Origin: Actinomycetes bacterium | GTDB lineage: Bacteria; Actinomycetota; Acidimicrobiia; Acidimicrobiales; RAAP-2 | Length of the DNA stretch: 64,000 nt | NCBI GenBank assembly: GCA_021793515.1 | Contig: JAJYSP010000009.1 | Location: 1-64,000, forward strand | Reading direction: 5' to 3' | In this document: piece after piece, positions 19,051-30,547 of the stretch | Numbering within the stretch: position 1 is the first letter of the stretch | Layout of the letters: the number at the start of each line of letters is the position of its first letter | Made by a program: the position numbers and the translations under genes | Notes under the pieces: generated by a model | Databases searched by the model: none | The model's input: only the letters and a program-made list of their open reading frames with translations | What the model was told of the DNA's origin: nothing

Positions 19051-20247
19051 TCAGCCGTTGACGAGTTCCTTCAGCCGGGTGAGCCCCTCGACCAGGTCGT
19101 CGTCTCCGAGTGCGTAACTGAGTCGGAAGTAGCCCGGCGTGCCGAATGCCTCGCCGGGAACCACGGCGATCTTCGCCGTTTCGAGCAGGTTCTCGGCCAG
19201 TTCGGCCGAGGTGGTGGCGACCCGCCCGGCCAACGAACGACCAAGCAGGTCGGTCACGTTCGGGTAGCAGTAGAACGCCCCCTCGGGCACCGCACAGGAC
19301 ACGCCGTCGATCTCGTTGAGCATCGTGGTCATGATCCGCCGACGACGGTCAAAGGCCGATCGCATCGCGGCGACCGCCGAGAGGTCACCGGTGAGGGCCG
19401 CCACAGCGGCTCGCTGGGAGATGTTCGAGATGTTCGACGTCGTCTGACTCTGGTAGTTCACCGCGGCGCCCATCACGTCGGGTGGTCCGACCATCCAACC
19501 GATTCGCCAGCCGGTCATGGCGTAGGTCTTGGCCACGCCGTTCACGACGACCCAGCGGTCACCGAGTTCGGGCGCCACCACGGGCATCGAGACAGTGGTC
19601 GCGTCGCCGTAAACCAGGTGCTCGTAGATCTCGTCACAGAGGACCCAGACGTCGTGCTCAGCGGCCCATCGGCCGATCGCTGCGACTTCGTCGGGGGTCA
19701 CGACCGCACCCGTCGGGTTCGACGGCGACACGAAGACGAGGAGCTTGGTCTTGGCGGTGCGGTAGCGCTCGAGTTCCTCCACACTGACGCGAAAACCGTT
19801 GGCCTCGCTCGTGGGTACCGGGACCGGTACTCCACCGGCGAGGTAGACCGCCTCGGGGTAGGTCGTCCAGTACGGCGCGGGGATCAGCACCTCGTCACCG
19901 GGGTTCAGCATCGTCATGAACGCCGTGGCGACCGCGTGCTTACCCCCGTTGGTCACCAACACCTGAGACGCCGTGATCTCGAGGCCTGAATCGCGCCTGG
20001 TCTTGGCCACGATCGCCTCACGCAACTCGGGCAGACCGGCGGTCGGGGTGTACTTGTAGTTCACCGGCTCGTAGCAGGCCTTCGCGGCGGCCTCGACGAT
20101 ATGCGCCGGCGTCGGGAAGTCCGGTTCCCCGGCGCCGTAGACGATGATCGGCTCGCCGGCGGCCTTGAGCGCCTTGGCCTTGGCGTCAACGGCCAGGGTC
20201 GCGCTCGGCGCCAATCCCCCTAGTAGGTCACTGACTCGGGCGCTCAT
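19051..20247 (-). CDS. Aspartate aminotransferase family enzyme
   Basis: A 398-residue PLP fold-type I, class I aminotransferase. Features in order are [16 protein letters not shown] (about residue 36), the substrate/cofactor loops [12 protein letters not shown] and [14 protein letters not shown], and the PLP lysine in [17 protein letters not shown] (about 235). [11 protein letters not shown] near the end carries the Arg that binds the substrate carboxylate. These match the type I-gamma aspartate/prephenate aminotransferase group. Start at 20247 ([11 protein letters not shown]) is used because the longer frame overlaps serC. Being next to serA, it could supply aspartate or glutamate-linked transamination in serine metabolism. 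Confidence 0.88.
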   Translation of the reverse strand: MSARVSDLLGGLAPSATLAVDAKAKALKAAGEPIIVYGAGEPDFPTPAHIVEAAAKACYEPVNYKYTPTAGLPELREAIVAKTRRDSGLEITASQVLVTNGGKHAVATAFMTMLNPGDEVLIPAPYWTTYPEAVYLAGGVPVPVPTSEANGFRVSVEELERYRTAKTKLLVFVSPSNPTGAVVTPDEVAAIGRWAAEHDVWVLCDEIYEHLVYGDATTVSMPVVAPELGDRWVVVNGVAKTYAMTGWRIGWMVGPPDVMGAAVNYQSQTTSNISNISQRAAVAALTGDLSAVAAMRSAFDRRRRIMTTMLNEIDGVSCAVPEGAFYCYPNVTDLLGRSLAGRVATTSAELAENLLETAKIAVVPGEAFGTPGYFRLSYALGDDDLVEGLTRLKELVNG

Positions 20248-20272
20248 CACGACTCCATTCCGTAGTCCGTAA

Positions 20273-21405
<1,133 letters not shown>

Positions 21406-21406
<1 letters not shown>

Positions 21407-22878
21407 TCACCCACAGCCCCGAACCGGCGCCCTCGACCGCACCGAGTCGCGTTCTGGTCACGGGGGCCACCGGCTACGTCGGAGGGCGCCTCGTGCCGCG
21501 TCTGCTCGAGGGCGGCCACCCGGTGCGCTGTCTCGTGCGAACGCCGGCCAAGCTCACCACCGCGCCCTGGCGCGATGACGTTGAAATCGTCGAGGGATCC
21601 GTCGGCGGTGATCTCGACGGCGTCCTCGCGGGCATCGACGTCGCGGTCTACCTCGTACACGGCATCGGCGACGGCCTCGACTGGGTGCGACGCGAGGTGT
21701 CCGACGCCGCCAACTTCCGAGACGCCGCGATCGCCGCTGGCGTCTCGCGAATCGTGTACTTGGGCGGCATGGGCCGCGACGACGCCGAGCTCAGTGTCCA
21801 CCTCGCCAGTCGACAGCAAGTGGGGCGTACACTCGCCGACGGTCCGATTCCAGTCACCGAGCTGCGGGCCGCGGTGGTCATCGGCTCGGGTTCGGCGAGC
21901 TTCGAGATGCTGCGGTACCTCGTCGAGGTCTTACCCGTCATGGTCACGCCAAAGTGGGTGACCACGCGGTCCCAGCCGATCGCCATCTCCGACGTCCTCG
22001 ACTACCTCGTCAAGGTGATCGACGTCCCCCAGCCCCTCGCCGGGGTCTTCGAGATCGGCGGCCCCGACGTCGTCTCCTACGCAGAACTGATGGCGCTCTA
22101 CGCCGACGTCGCGGGCCTGCGGCGCCGCCGCCTGATCCCGGTGCCGGTCTTGACGCCGCGGCTGTCGAGCCACTGGGTCGGTCTCGTGACGCCCGTGCCC
22201 GCATCGCTCGCCCGCCCATTGGTCGACAGCCTGGTGAACGAAGTCGTCGCCGACGACCCGGTAACGCTCGCGTTGCTCGGCGCGCCGAGGCGGTCCCTTC
22301 GCGACGCGATCACCCTCGCGCTCGGCGTGACCGATCGCGGCGAGGCGCCCACGACGTTCACCGACGCGGACTTCCAACCGTTCCGCAGCTACGCCACGGA
22401 CCCCGCGTGGGCTGGCGGCACGGAGCTCAGCGACGTGCGGGTGCTCGATACCACGGCCTCGGCCGAGGCCTGCTTCCGCAACGTCATCGCCATCGGTGGC
22501 GACCGCGGCTGGTATCGCGTCGAGTGGCTGTGGCGCGTGCGCGGCTTCCTCGACCGACTGCTGGGCGGACCAGGACTTCAGCGCGGACGACGCCACCCGA
22601 CCGAGCTACGCGTTGGCGACCACGTCGACTTCTGGCGCGTCGAGGAACTCGAGGCGCCCACGGTGTTGCGCCTGCGCGCCGAGATGATCCTGCCCGGTGA
22701 GGCGTGGCTTGAGTGGCGATTTGAGCCGACGCCGACGGGCACGCACGTGACCCAGCGCGCCCGCTTCAAGCCGCGCGGGCTCTGGGGTCGCCTCTACTGG
22801 TACGGCGCCGCCCCATTCCACGCACTGGTCTTCCCGGGGATAATCCGCAGCATCGTCGCTGACGCGCCATCCCCCTAG
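21406..22878 (+). CDS. NAD(P)-binding SDR-type oxidoreductase with DUF2867-like C-terminus
   Basis: An atypical short-chain dehydrogenase/NmrA-type protein of about 490 residues. The Rossmann start VLVTGATGYVGGRLVPRLLE lies near residue 18, followed by the acidic strand and VYLVHGIGDGLDW. The C-terminal 150 residues (WYRVEWLWRVRGFLDRLLGG, VDFWRVEELEAP, GEAWLEWRFEP) fit the DUF2867 region usually fused to such proteins. No ATG, GTG or TTG exists in frame before the glycine-rich motif. The frame is open from 21385, and ATC at 21406 overlaps the serC stop (TAATC), exactly where a TAATG junction would be expected. The next GTG (21493) would delete the nucleotide-binding loop. Function unknown. 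Confidence 0.75.
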
Positions 22879-22881
22879 CGG

Positions 22882-23916
22882 TCAGTCGACCGCGCCGCCC
22901 GAGGCCTCGGAGACCTTCTGCTTGCCCGCCGAGACGAAGGGCATCATGGCGCGCAGCTTCTTGCCGATGTCCTCGATCGGGTGCTTCTTGCCGACCTCGC
23001 GCAACTCACGGTAGCGCGGCCGGCCGATCTCATTCTCCTTGATCCATTCGGCGGCGAAGGTCCCGTCTTGGATCTCGGTGAGCACCTTCTTCATCTCGGC
23101 CTTCACCTGGCTCGTGATGATCCGTGGACCGCGGGTCAGGTCGCCGTACTCGGCGGTGTCTGACACCGAGAAACGCATCCCCGTGATCCCCTCTTCGTAC
23201 ATCAGGTCCACGATGAGCTTGAGTTCGTGCAGGCACTCGAAGTAGGCACTCTCGGGCTGGTACCCCGCCTCGACGAGGGTCTCGTAGCCCGCGGTCACGA
23301 GGGCGCTCACGCCGCCACAGAGCACGGCCTGCTCACCGAAGAGGTCCGTCTCTGTCTCCTCGGTGAAGGTCGTCTCGAGCACCCCAGCCCGGGTCGCCCC
23401 GATGCCGTGGGCGTAGGCGAGCGCAATCGCGTGCGCCTGGCCGGTTGCATCCTGGTGGACCGCGATGAGCGAGGGGACGCCGCCGCCCTCAACGTAGGTG
23501 CGGCGCACCAGGTGGCCGGGACCCTTGGGCGCCACCATGGCGACGTCCACGTCGGCGGGCGGGTTGATGAGGTTGAAACGGATGTTGAAACCGTGGGCGA
23601 AAAGCAGGCACTTGCCCGCCGTCAGGTGCGGGGCGACCTCGAGGTCATAGATACGCTTCTGCTCGGTGTCGGGCAGCAGCATCATGATGATGTCGGCCTC
23701 GGCAGCGGCGTCGGCGATGCCGAGCACGCGCAGGCCCGCTTCTTCAGCCTTAAAGACCGAGGACGACTCAGGGCGAAGCCCCACGCGCACATCAAGTCCC
23801 GAATCGTGCAGGTTGAGCGCGTGCGCGTGGCCCTGTGAGCCGTAGCCCAGGATCGCGATTTTCTTGCCCTCGAGGATTTCGGGGTGGGCGTCGCCCTCGT
23901 AGTACATGGTGGTCAT
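22882..23916 (-). CDS. ilvC: Ketol-acid reductoisomerase
   Basis: Performs the magnesium-dependent alkyl migration and NADPH reduction of acetolactate or acetohydroxybutyrate in valine and isoleucine synthesis. It is the short class I form with 344 residues. [20 protein letters not shown] (about residue 22) is the nucleotide loop, and GLRPESSS is the phosphate-binding segment, pointing to [14 protein letters not shown], the proton-relay region [15 protein letters not shown], and [12 protein letters not shown] plus [16 protein letters not shown] with the metal-binding acidic residues follow. It is the last gene of ilvB-ilvN-ilvC, 12 bases after ilvN. Confidence 0.96.
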   Translation of the reverse strand: MTTMYYEGDAHPEILEGKKIAILGYGSQGHAHALNLHDSGLDVRVGLRPESSSVFKAEEAGLRVLGIADAAAEADIIMMLLPDTEQKRIYDLEVAPHLTAGKCLLFAHGFNIRFNLINPPADVDVAMVAPKGPGHLVRRTYVEGGGVPSLIAVHQDATGQAHAIALAYAHGIGATRAGVLETTFTEETETDLFGEQAVLCGGVSALVTAGYETLVEAGYQPESAYFECLHELKLIVDLMYEEGITGMRFSVSDTAEYGDLTRGPRIITSQVKAEMKKVLTEIQDGTFAAEWIKENEIGRPRYRELREVGKKHPIEDIGKKLRAMMPFVSAGKQKVSEASGGAVD

Positions 23917-23928
23917 GGTCCTATCCTT

Positions 23929-24483
23929 CTAGTGCTCGACGGTGGCCTGCGTGTTCCGGCCAAGTCTAGGGAGTGCAACGCGGCCCGTCCGATGCAGTTC
24001 GACCTCGGCGAAGGCCTCCAGGGCCCGTTCGAGGTCGTCGCACGCGCTCGGCGTACCCGCGAGCATAACCGTGACCGCACCCGGATCGACGTCGACGATG
24101 GCGGCACCGGCGTTGCCGAGCGTATCGAGCAGCGGGGTGCGGTTCGCCACGTCGGTCTTGATCGTCGCGAGCAGCAGCTCGCGTTCGACGGCTTCACGAG
24201 GGGCGATGTCGGAGATGGCGACCACGTTCACCAACTTGTCCAACTGCCCGACGATCTGCTCGAGGGGTGCGGACTCGGCGTCGACGACGATCGTGACCCG
24301 CGAGAACCGGGCGTGACTCTCGGATGGGGCGACGGCCAGTGAGTAGATGTTGAAGCCGCGCCGGGCGAACAGCCCGGCGATGCGTGCGAGCACGCCCGAC
24401 TTGTTCTCCACCAGCACCGAGAGGATGTGGTGGCGCACCGGTGAGTGGACTTGCTCGCCGGCGAAGGGCTCGGGGGCGTTCAT
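23929..24483 (-). CDS. ilvN: Acetolactate synthase small (regulatory) subunit
   Basis: The 184-residue regulatory subunit binds valine and confers feedback inhibition on the IlvB catalytic subunit. The N-terminal ACT domain is seen as HHILSVLVENKSGVLARIAG followed by FARRGFNIYSLAVAPSE (about residues 18-55), the usual valine-site segment. A second ACT-like domain occupies about residues 95-175. The start overlaps the ilvB stop by four bases (ATGA), so subunit synthesis is coupled. Confidence 0.95.
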   Translation of the reverse strand: MNAPEPFAGEQVHSPVRHHILSVLVENKSGVLARIAGLFARRGFNIYSLAVAPSESHARFSRVTIVVDAESAPLEQIVGQLDKLVNVVAISDIAPREAVERELLLATIKTDVANRTPLLDTLGNAGAAIVDVDPGAVTVMLAGTPSACDDLERALEAFAEVELHRTGRVALPRLGRNTQATVEH

Positions 24484-26195
24484 CGCGCACCGCCGCGCTG
24501 GGAGGGGTGGACCATGATGTCATCGTTGCTGACGCCCGCGGGCACCATCGGAAAGACCTTCTCGGTGCTGTCGGTGCGAAAATCGATCACCACCGGCACG
24601 TCGTTGATCTTGTTTGCCTCGTCGATCACGTCGTTCATCTCCTTCACGTTGGTCGCGCGCAGGCCCACGCAGCCCATCGCCTCGGCCCACTTGACGTAGT
24701 CGGGTAGGTCCGGCGAGAGGTAGACCTCGCTATATCGCTCGTCGTAGAACATCTCCTGCCACTGACGCACCATGCCCAGGTAGGCGTTGTTCAAGATCGC
24801 CACCTTGATCGGGATCCCCTCGGATCGGGCCGTGACCAGTTCCTGAGCCGTCATCTGGAAGCACCCGTCGCCGTCGATGCACCACACGGTGCGATCCGGG
24901 CGACCGGCCTTGGCCCCGATCGCGGCCGGCACACCGAACCCCATGGTCCCCGCACCACCCGAGTTGACCCAGGTGTTGGGCTCTTCGAATGGCCAGTGTT
25001 GGGCGGTCCACATCTGGTGCTGACCCACGCCCGAGGCGACGATCGTCCCGGCGGGAGCCGTTCGGGCGATCGACTCGATGACGTGCTGGGGGCGCAGCGG
25101 CCCGTCGACCTCGGGCTCGTCGTAGACGAGGGGGTAGTTCGCTTGCCACGTGCGGATCTCGCGCCACCAACCATCGAGGTTCTTCGGGTGCGCGCCCGCG
25201 GCGTCAAAGCTGCGCAGCGCCGTGGCGATGTCGGTCTGAAGGGCGACGTCGGGACGACGGATCTTGCCGAACTCGGCCCGGTCGATGTCCACGTGGATCA
25301 CCTGTGCGTCGGGGGCGAAGGAGGCGATCTTGCCGGTGACCCGGTCGTCGAAGCGGGCGCCGAGCGTGATCAGCAGGTCGCTTCGCTGGATCGCCATGAC
25401 CGCGGCGTAGACGCCGTGCATGCCCGGCATGCCCAAGTGCTGCTCGTGGGAGTCTGGGAAGGCACCGCGTGCCATGAGGGTCGTCACCACGGGGATGCGC
25501 GTGCGCTCCGCGAAGGCGAGCAGCTCGGCTGAAGCGTGGGACTTGAGTGTCCCGCCGCCGACGTAGAGCACTGGCCGTTCAGACTGCTCGATCAACGCGA
25601 CGCAGCGCGCCACGGCCGCCTCGTCGAGCTCGACCGTCGGACGGTAGCCTGGCAGGTCGTACTCATCGACCCCGGACGGGTACCACCACTCCATCGTCGA
25701 CTGGGCGACGTCCTTGGGCACGTCGATCAACACCGGTCCGGGTCGTCCCGTGGTCGCGAGGTGGAAGGCCGCGGCCACCGCGCGCGGCAGCTCGTGGGCC
25801 GACTGGACGAGGAAATTGTGCTTGGTCACCCCCATCGTGATGCCGGTGATGTCGCACTCTTGGAACGCGTCCAGACCGATCGAGCTGGTCGCCACCTGGC
25901 CGGTGATCACGACGAGGGGCGTCGAGTCCATGTGGGCGTTGGTGATTGGCGTGACGATGTTGGTCGCGCCCGGACCGCTAGTGACCATCGCCACCCCCGC
26001 GCGACCGGTCGCCATCGCGTAGCCTTCGGCCATGTGACCGGCCCCTTGTTCATGACGTACGAGGATGTGGCGGATCGACGAGTCCAGCAAGGGGTCATAC
26101 ACCGGCAGGATGGCGCCGCCGGGCAGGCCGAAGATGGTGTCGACGCCCTGCTGTTCGAGGCTCTTGATGAGGGCTTGCGCGCCAGTGAGTTCCAC
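24480..26195 (-). CDS. ilvB: Acetolactate synthase large subunit
   Basis: The thiamine-diphosphate enzyme joins two pyruvates, or pyruvate and 2-oxobutyrate, at the branch point of valine, leucine and isoleucine synthesis. The 571-residue protein has VRHEQGAGHMAEGYAMATGR with the catalytic Glu near residue 48, the central FAD domain (about 190-340), and WCIDGDGCFQMTAQEL with NNAYLGMVRQWQ, the ThDP/Mg motif. Start is GTG with AGGA four bases before it. The transcript first passes a Leu/Ile/Val-rich leader peptide and a terminator, so expression is probably attenuated by branched-chain aminoacyl-tRNA. Confidence 0.96.
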   Translation of the reverse strand: MELTGAQALIKSLEQQGVDTIFGLPGGAILPVYDPLLDSSIRHILVRHEQGAGHMAEGYAMATGRAGVAMVTSGPGATNIVTPITNAHMDSTPLVVITGQVATSSIGLDAFQECDITGITMGVTKHNFLVQSAHELPRAVAAAFHLATTGRPGPVLIDVPKDVAQSTMEWWYPSGVDEYDLPGYRPTVELDEAAVARCVALIEQSERPVLYVGGGTLKSHASAELLAFAERTRIPVVTTLMARGAFPDSHEQHLGMPGMHGVYAAVMAIQRSDLLITLGARFDDRVTGKIASFAPDAQVIHVDIDRAEFGKIRRPDVALQTDIATALRSFDAAGAHPKNLDGWWREIRTWQANYPLVYDEPEVDGPLRPQHVIESIARTAPAGTIVASGVGQHQMWTAQHWPFEEPNTWVNSGGAGTMGFGVPAAIGAKAGRPDRTVWCIDGDGCFQMTAQELVTARSEGIPIKVAILNNAYLGMVRQWQEMFYDERYSEVYLSPDLPDYVKWAEAMGCVGLRATNVKEMNDVIDEANKINDVPVVIDFRTDSTEKVFPMVPAGVSNDDIMVHPSQRGGAR

Positions 26196-26220
26196 GATTC
26201 CTACTTCCGTCGGTATAAAG

Positions 26221-26246
26221 AAAAAAGCCTCCCGATTGGGAGGCTT
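26221..26246 (-). terminator. Attenuator terminator in the ilvB leader
   Basis: On the minus strand AAGCCTCCC, loop AATC, GGGAGGCTT forms a nine-base-pair stem that runs into six T. It lies 26-51 bases before ilvB. The upstream bases GGCACCGG inside the leader peptide frame can pair with CCGGAAGCC and would then disrupt the terminator arm, a plausible antiterminator. Confidence 0.85.
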
Positions 26247-26267
26247 CCGGTGAACGCGTATACGTGA

Positions 26268-26318
26268 CTACCGGTGCCTGTCCCCTACTACTACCAGAAT
26301 CAGGCGGCCCGTTGTCAC
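26268..26318 (-). CDS. ilvL: ilvBNC leader peptide
   Basis: A 16-codon frame from GTG to TAG reads MTTGRLILVVVGDRHR, with the run Leu-Ile-Leu-Val-Val-Val. Runs of all three branched-chain codons before a terminator are the hallmark of ilv attenuation, known in enterobacteria and in Corynebacterium. A TTAGAT -10 element ends exactly six bases before the GTG, so the leader is probably translated from a leaderless mRNA. Confidence 0.85.
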   Translation of the reverse strand: MTTGRLILVVVGDRHR

Positions 26319-26324
26319 GGACCC

Positions 26325-26353
26325 ATCTAAGCACACCGACGCCACCGGCACAA
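26325..26353 (-). promoter_or_regulatory. Promoter of the ilvL-ilvBNC transcript
   Basis: TTGTGC (26353-26348) and TTAGAT (26330-26325) on the minus strand are 17 bases apart, an ideal spacing. The predicted start of transcription coincides with the leader GTG at 26318. Confidence 0.55.
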
Positions 26354-26385
26354 GGCGCGCCCGCGGCGTGTGTCGGGTCCCGGCG

Positions 26386-28065
26386 CTAGCGCGACGTGAC
26401 CGCGCCGGTCTCGGCGCCCTGGACGAGACGCGCGAACTTCTCGAGGACCCCGGTCGTGTACCGCGGCACGAACGGCGCGCGCCGCGTGGCGCGCTCGGCG
26501 AGCACCACGTCGTCGACGAGCAGGTCGATGGTGTTGGTCGTGACGTCGATCTCGATGATGTCGCCGTCCTCGACGAGTCCGATCGGCCCGCCGTCCAGCG
26601 CCTCAGGTGCCACGTGGCCGACGCAGAAACCGTGTGTGCCGCCGCTGAAACGTCCGTCGGTGACCAACGCGGAGTCACTGCCGCGCCCCACGCCCTTCAT
26701 CGCGCCGGTGATCGCGAGCATCTCGCGCATGCCCGGCCCCGACTTGGGTCCCTCGTAGCGGATGACGACCACCGTCTCGGGCTGGATCTCTCCCGCGAGG
26801 ATGGCGGTCATCGCCGCGTCCTCGCCGTCAAAGACTCGCGCCGTCCCACGGAAGTGGAGGTGGTCGATGCCCGCGACCTTCACGACGGCGCCCTTGGGCG
26901 CGAGCGTCCCACGCAGCACCGCAATGCCGCCCCGGTCGTGGATCGGGTGGTCGACGTCGTGGATAACCTCGCCATCGGGTCGGCGCGCCGCGAATGCCTC
27001 GAGGCTCGCCGCCATCGTCTGGCCCGACACGGTCATCACGTCACCGTGGAGCAGACCGCGTTCGAGCAGGTGCGCGAGTACGACCGGCACGCCACCGATC
27101 TCGTCGATGTCGCTCATGTGGTACTTGCCGTGGGGCTTAGTGTCGGCGATGTGGGGCACGCGCGCGGCGATCGTGTTGAAGTCGTCAAGCGCCAGCGGAA
27201 CCCGCGCCTCGTGGGCAATAGCGAGCAGGTGCAGTACCGCGTTCGTCGAACCACCGAGGGCCATCACCACCGCGATGGCGTTCTCGAACGCCTCGCGGGT
27301 CATGATCTGGCGGGCCGTGATCCCGCGGTCGAGCAGGTTCACCACGGCCAGCCCCGAGTCGTAGGCGTACTGGTCGCGTCGGGGGTCGATCGACGGGACA
27401 CTCGCACTGCCGAGCAGCGACATGCCGAGTGCCTCGCCGACGCTCGCCATCGTGTTGGCGGTGAACATGCCCGCGCAACTCCCCTCGCCGGGGCAGGCCG
27501 CGAGCTCGACCTCGCGCAGCTCGTCGTCGCTCATCGAGCCCACGGCGTTGGCGCCGACCGCCTCGAACACCGACGTGATGTCGAGGGACTTGCCGTGGAG
27601 GTGGCCGGGCATGATGGTGCCGCCGTAGAGGAAGACCGAGGGCACGTCCAGGCGAGCGGCCGCCATCAACATGCCCGGCAGCGACTTGTCACAGCCCGCG
27701 AAGGTCACCAGCGCGTCGAATCGCTCCGCGTGCATCACAGTCTCGACCGAGTCGGCGATGACCTCGCGCGAGACGAGCGAGGCGCGCATCCCCTCGTGGC
27801 CCATCGAGATGCCGTCGGAGACGGCGATGGTGACGAACTCGAAGGGCACGGCCCCTGCGTCACGCACTGCGACCTTGGCGCGCTTGGCCAATCGGTCGAG
27901 CGGCAGGTTGCACGGCGTCACCTCGTTCCAGCTCGACGCCACGCCGATCTGGGCCTTGACCATGTCGTCGTCGCCCATGCCCATGGCGCGCAGCATCGCG
28001 CGCGCGGGCGCGCGGCCCTTGCCGAGGGTGACGTCGGTGCTACGGGGTGTGGGGTGGGTCGCCAT
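26386..28065 (-). CDS. ilvD: Dihydroxy-acid dehydratase
   Basis: Dehydrates 2,3-dihydroxy-isovalerate and -methylvalerate to the 2-oxo acids, the third common step of valine/isoleucine synthesis. The 559-residue protein carries the iron-sulfur cysteines in [16 protein letters not shown] (about residue 122) and [16 protein letters not shown] (about 193). [15 protein letters not shown] precedes the first. In the first segment the CDKSxPGM signature of the family is intact. It lies upstream of the ilvL promoter on the same strand, so it may be transcribed separately from ilvBNC. Confidence 0.95.
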   Translation of the reverse strand: MATHPTPRSTDVTLGKGRAPARAMLRAMGMGDDDMVKAQIGVASSWNEVTPCNLPLDRLAKRAKVAVRDAGAVPFEFVTIAVSDGISMGHEGMRASLVSREVIADSVETVMHAERFDALVTFAGCDKSLPGMLMAAARLDVPSVFLYGGTIMPGHLHGKSLDITSVFEAVGANAVGSMSDDELREVELAACPGEGSCAGMFTANTMASVGEALGMSLLGSASVPSIDPRRDQYAYDSGLAVVNLLDRGITARQIMTREAFENAIAVVMALGGSTNAVLHLLAIAHEARVPLALDDFNTIAARVPHIADTKPHGKYHMSDIDEIGGVPVVLAHLLERGLLHGDVMTVSGQTMAASLEAFAARRPDGEVIHDVDHPIHDRGGIAVLRGTLAPKGAVVKVAGIDHLHFRGTARVFDGEDAAMTAILAGEIQPETVVVIRYEGPKSGPGMREMLAITGAMKGVGRGSDSALVTDGRFSGGTHGFCVGHVAPEALDGGPIGLVEDGDIIEIDVTTNTIDLLVDDVVLAERATRRAPFVPRYTTGVLEKFARLVQGAETGAVTSR

Positions 28066-28094
28066 GGCAGCAGTCTACGAAATGCGTTGACCGC

Positions 28095-29120
28095 TCACCC
28101 AACCGGGGCGTAGAGGTTCACCGTCTCGCCCGGCCCGAGCAACTCCACCCACGTCTGCCCCGGACGCAGCGCGATCACGGTGCCGTTCGAAGTCCGGTAG
28201 GCCGTCGCCTTGGCGACACCGGAGCGGAACCACGAGCCGCGCACCAGATGACCGTCGCTCAACACCATCGCTGGACCGTGCCCAACCAGGTCGGCCTCGG
28301 CCCCCATGGCGCCCACGCCGCCGATGTAGTTGACCTCCATCACGATCACGTTGACCGGCGAGACGCGCGCGCCGCTCGCGGTGACGTCCGGTGCGCCGAA
28401 GATCGAGCGGTCCCACGAGGCGGTCTTCGCGTCCCACGCGTAGTGCACGGCGTAGCCCGCCGGGAAGTTGACCGTGAACGCGCCGACAGGAGCCCCGCGC
28501 GGCGGGGCGTCCTTCGCCACGTACGTGAAGATCGGACGCGGCGGCGTCGGCGGACCGGCCATGGCGAGCAGCTTCACCGGGTTCAACAGCAGGTTGTGGG
28601 GGGCGTACCGAGCGGGATCACGGAACATCGCCGAACCCGCGGTCGCCTCGTCGAAGCGTTTGACCGGTGCCGTCGCGATACTCGCCAGCGCGTAGGCCGC
28701 GCCGCCGGAAAAGGCGAAGACCCCCTTCAGCGGAAAGACGATCTCGCGGTCGGTCCGTCGCACGGACCGGACCGGTCCGATGACTGGGGGCAGGTGCGAA
28801 TTGAAGACCGCGGCGAGCCGCGTGATGCCGCCCTCGACGATCTCCTCGTAGACGACGTCCGCCTCGTTGATCCCGAACTGGGGATGAGCCATCGGCGTGT
28901 TGTCGATCTTGACGGTCAGGGCCGAGCGACGCATCGAGACCGCCGTCGGGTCGGGCAGCCCCGTCAACGGCGCCACCCGTCGATGACGGGCGCGAGCGGT
29001 CAGCGTCGCGGTCGGGGTGCCCCGTCGCGCCGAAGCAGCGACCGCGGCTGGCGCGACGATCAACGACGCCGCGAGCACGAGGGCGATCCGACGGGCGCGC
29101 ATCGTTCGCGGCGTGCCCAT
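28095..29120 (-). CDS. DUF3048-domain exported protein
   Basis: A 341-residue protein with a basic start and hydrophobic segment (RRIALVLAASLIVAPAAVAA), probably a signal peptide or membrane anchor. The rest fits DUF3048: APLTGLPDPTAVSMRRSALT, VKIDNTPMAHPQFGINEADV, YEEIVEGGITRLAAVF and IGPVRSVRRTDREIVFP. The C-terminal half contains GPAMVLSDGHLVRGSWFRSG. Relatives such as YerB are lipoproteins of unknown function; here there is no lipobox Cys. ATG at 29120 is used because it begins two bases after the gatB stop. The earlier in-frame codons are inside gatB. Confidence 0.8.
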   Translation of the reverse strand: MGTPRTMRARRIALVLAASLIVAPAAVAASARRGTPTATLTARARHRRVAPLTGLPDPTAVSMRRSALTVKIDNTPMAHPQFGINEADVVYEEIVEGGITRLAAVFNSHLPPVIGPVRSVRRTDREIVFPLKGVFAFSGGAAYALASIATAPVKRFDEATAGSAMFRDPARYAPHNLLLNPVKLLAMAGPPTPPRPIFTYVAKDAPPRGAPVGAFTVNFPAGYAVHYAWDAKTASWDRSIFGAPDVTASGARVSPVNVIVMEVNYIGGVGAMGAEADLVGHGPAMVLSDGHLVRGSWFRSGVAKATAYRTSNGTVIALRPGQTWVELLGPGETVNLYAPVG

Positions 29121-29122
29121 GA

Positions 29123-30547
29123 CTAGCGTCGCGCGTGCAGTTCGGCGATCACGGCCTTGCCGTTCGCCCGACCACGCGTCTCGCGCATGACGAGTCCGAT
29201 GAAGAACTGGGCGAGTTTGTCGTCGCCCGCACAGAAGCGCGCCCACTCGTCAGGGTGGGCCGCGATCAAGGTCGCGACGATGTCGCCGAGCGAATCGTCC
29301 GAGAGCTGTTCGAATCCCTTCGCCGCGGCGACGGCGACGGGATCGCCGCCCGTGGCGAGCAGGTCGGCCAGCACGGCCTTGGACTGGGTGGCCGAGAGCT
29401 GGCCACGGGACTCCATCGCGACCGTGGCCACGAAGGCGTCCTCCATGAGCTTCGAGACGTCCCCGGCGGCGGCGAGCTCGTTGGCGACGCGCGCCACGGC
29501 AATGGCCACGTCACCCCCGGCGGCGGCCGTCGCGTGGACGTAGCGCTCGAGACCGAGGTCGATGACCACGTCGATCGCGTCACGCTGGGCGTCGCTCGCC
29601 TGACCGAGGAGTGCCACCATCGCGGCGCGTCGCTCGGCTGGCATCGGGCCCAAGGACTCAGCCACGCTACGCTGCCAGTCGGCGTCCGGTGCCAGGTCGA
29701 CCAGATCGGGCTCGCGGAAGTAGCGGTAGTCCTCGGCCTCCTCCTTCACGCGCATCGTCGAAGTCGCCCCCACGGTCTCGTCCCAGTGCCGGGTCTCTTG
29801 TCGAACGACGCCGCCCCCCTCGATGAGGGCCACCTGTCGCTCGGCCTCGAACTCGATCGCCCGGTGCAGGCTACGCAGCGAATTGAGGTTCTTGATCTCA
29901 CAGCGGGTCCCGAAGGGGTCACCACTACGGCGAACCGAGACGTTGGCGTCGATGCGCATCGACCCCTCCTCCATCCGGCCATCTGAGGCGCCAGTCGCGA
30001 TCAGCACCGCTCGCAACTCGCTCGCGTAGAGTCGCGCCTGGGCGGCTGAACGGATATCGGGACCCGAGACGATCTCAACGAGTGGCACGCCGGAGCGGTT
30101 GTAGTCCACGAGCGAGCGTTCCGCGCCGTGAATGCGTCCGCTGACGCCGAGGTGCGTCGACTTGCCCGTGTCCTCCTCCAGGTGCGCGCGCTCGATGCTC
30201 ACCCGAGACCCGTCGGGCAGGTCGAGGTACCCGCCCGAGTTGATCGGCAGGTCGTACTGGGAGATCTGGAAGTCCTTGGGCATGTCGGGGTAGAAGTAGT
30301 TCTTGCGGTGGAACGTCGAGGGCGCGATCGTGGCGTGCAACGCCATGCCGATCGCCATCGCCATCGAGACCGCCTGCTTGTTCAGCACCGGCAGCGAGCC
30401 GGGCAGGCCCAGGCACACCGGGCAGACGTTCGTGTTCGCCTCGGCGCCAAAGGCGTTGGCACATCCACAGAACATCTTGGTGGCCGTGCGCAGTTCGGTG
30501 TGGACCTCGAGTCCGACAACCATCTCCCAGCCCGCTGGCAACGTCAT
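29123..30547 (-). CDS. gatB: Asp-tRNA(Asn)/Glu-tRNA(Gln) amidotransferase subunit B
   Basis: The 474-residue kinase/amidation subunit of GatCAB activates mischarged Glu-tRNA-Gln or Asp-tRNA-Asn with ATP and amidates it with ammonia from GatA. MVVGLEVHTELRTATKMFCGC (about residues 9-29) is the conserved start, and the FCGC...CPVCLGLPG cysteines are the zinc site. RKNYFYPDMPKDFQISQYD and the C-terminal YqeY-like tail are typical. Its ATG overlaps the gatA stop (ATGA). A separate glutaminyl-tRNA synthetase would then not be needed, as in most Actinobacteria. Confidence 0.95.
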   Translation of the reverse strand: MTLPAGWEMVVGLEVHTELRTATKMFCGCANAFGAEANTNVCPVCLGLPGSLPVLNKQAVSMAMAIGMALHATIAPSTFHRKNYFYPDMPKDFQISQYDLPINSGGYLDLPDGSRVSIERAHLEEDTGKSTHLGVSGRIHGAERSLVDYNRSGVPLVEIVSGPDIRSAAQARLYASELRAVLIATGASDGRMEEGSMRIDANVSVRRSGDPFGTRCEIKNLNSLRSLHRAIEFEAERQVALIEGGGVVRQETRHWDETVGATSTMRVKEEAEDYRYFREPDLVDLAPDADWQRSVAESLGPMPAERRAAMVALLGQASDAQRDAIDVVIDLGLERYVHATAAAGGDVAIAVARVANELAAAGDVSKLMEDAFVATVAMESRGQLSATQSKAVLADLLATGGDPVAVAAAKGFEQLSDDSLGDIVATLIAAHPDEWARFCAGDDKLAQFFIGLVMRETRGRANGKAVIAELHARR

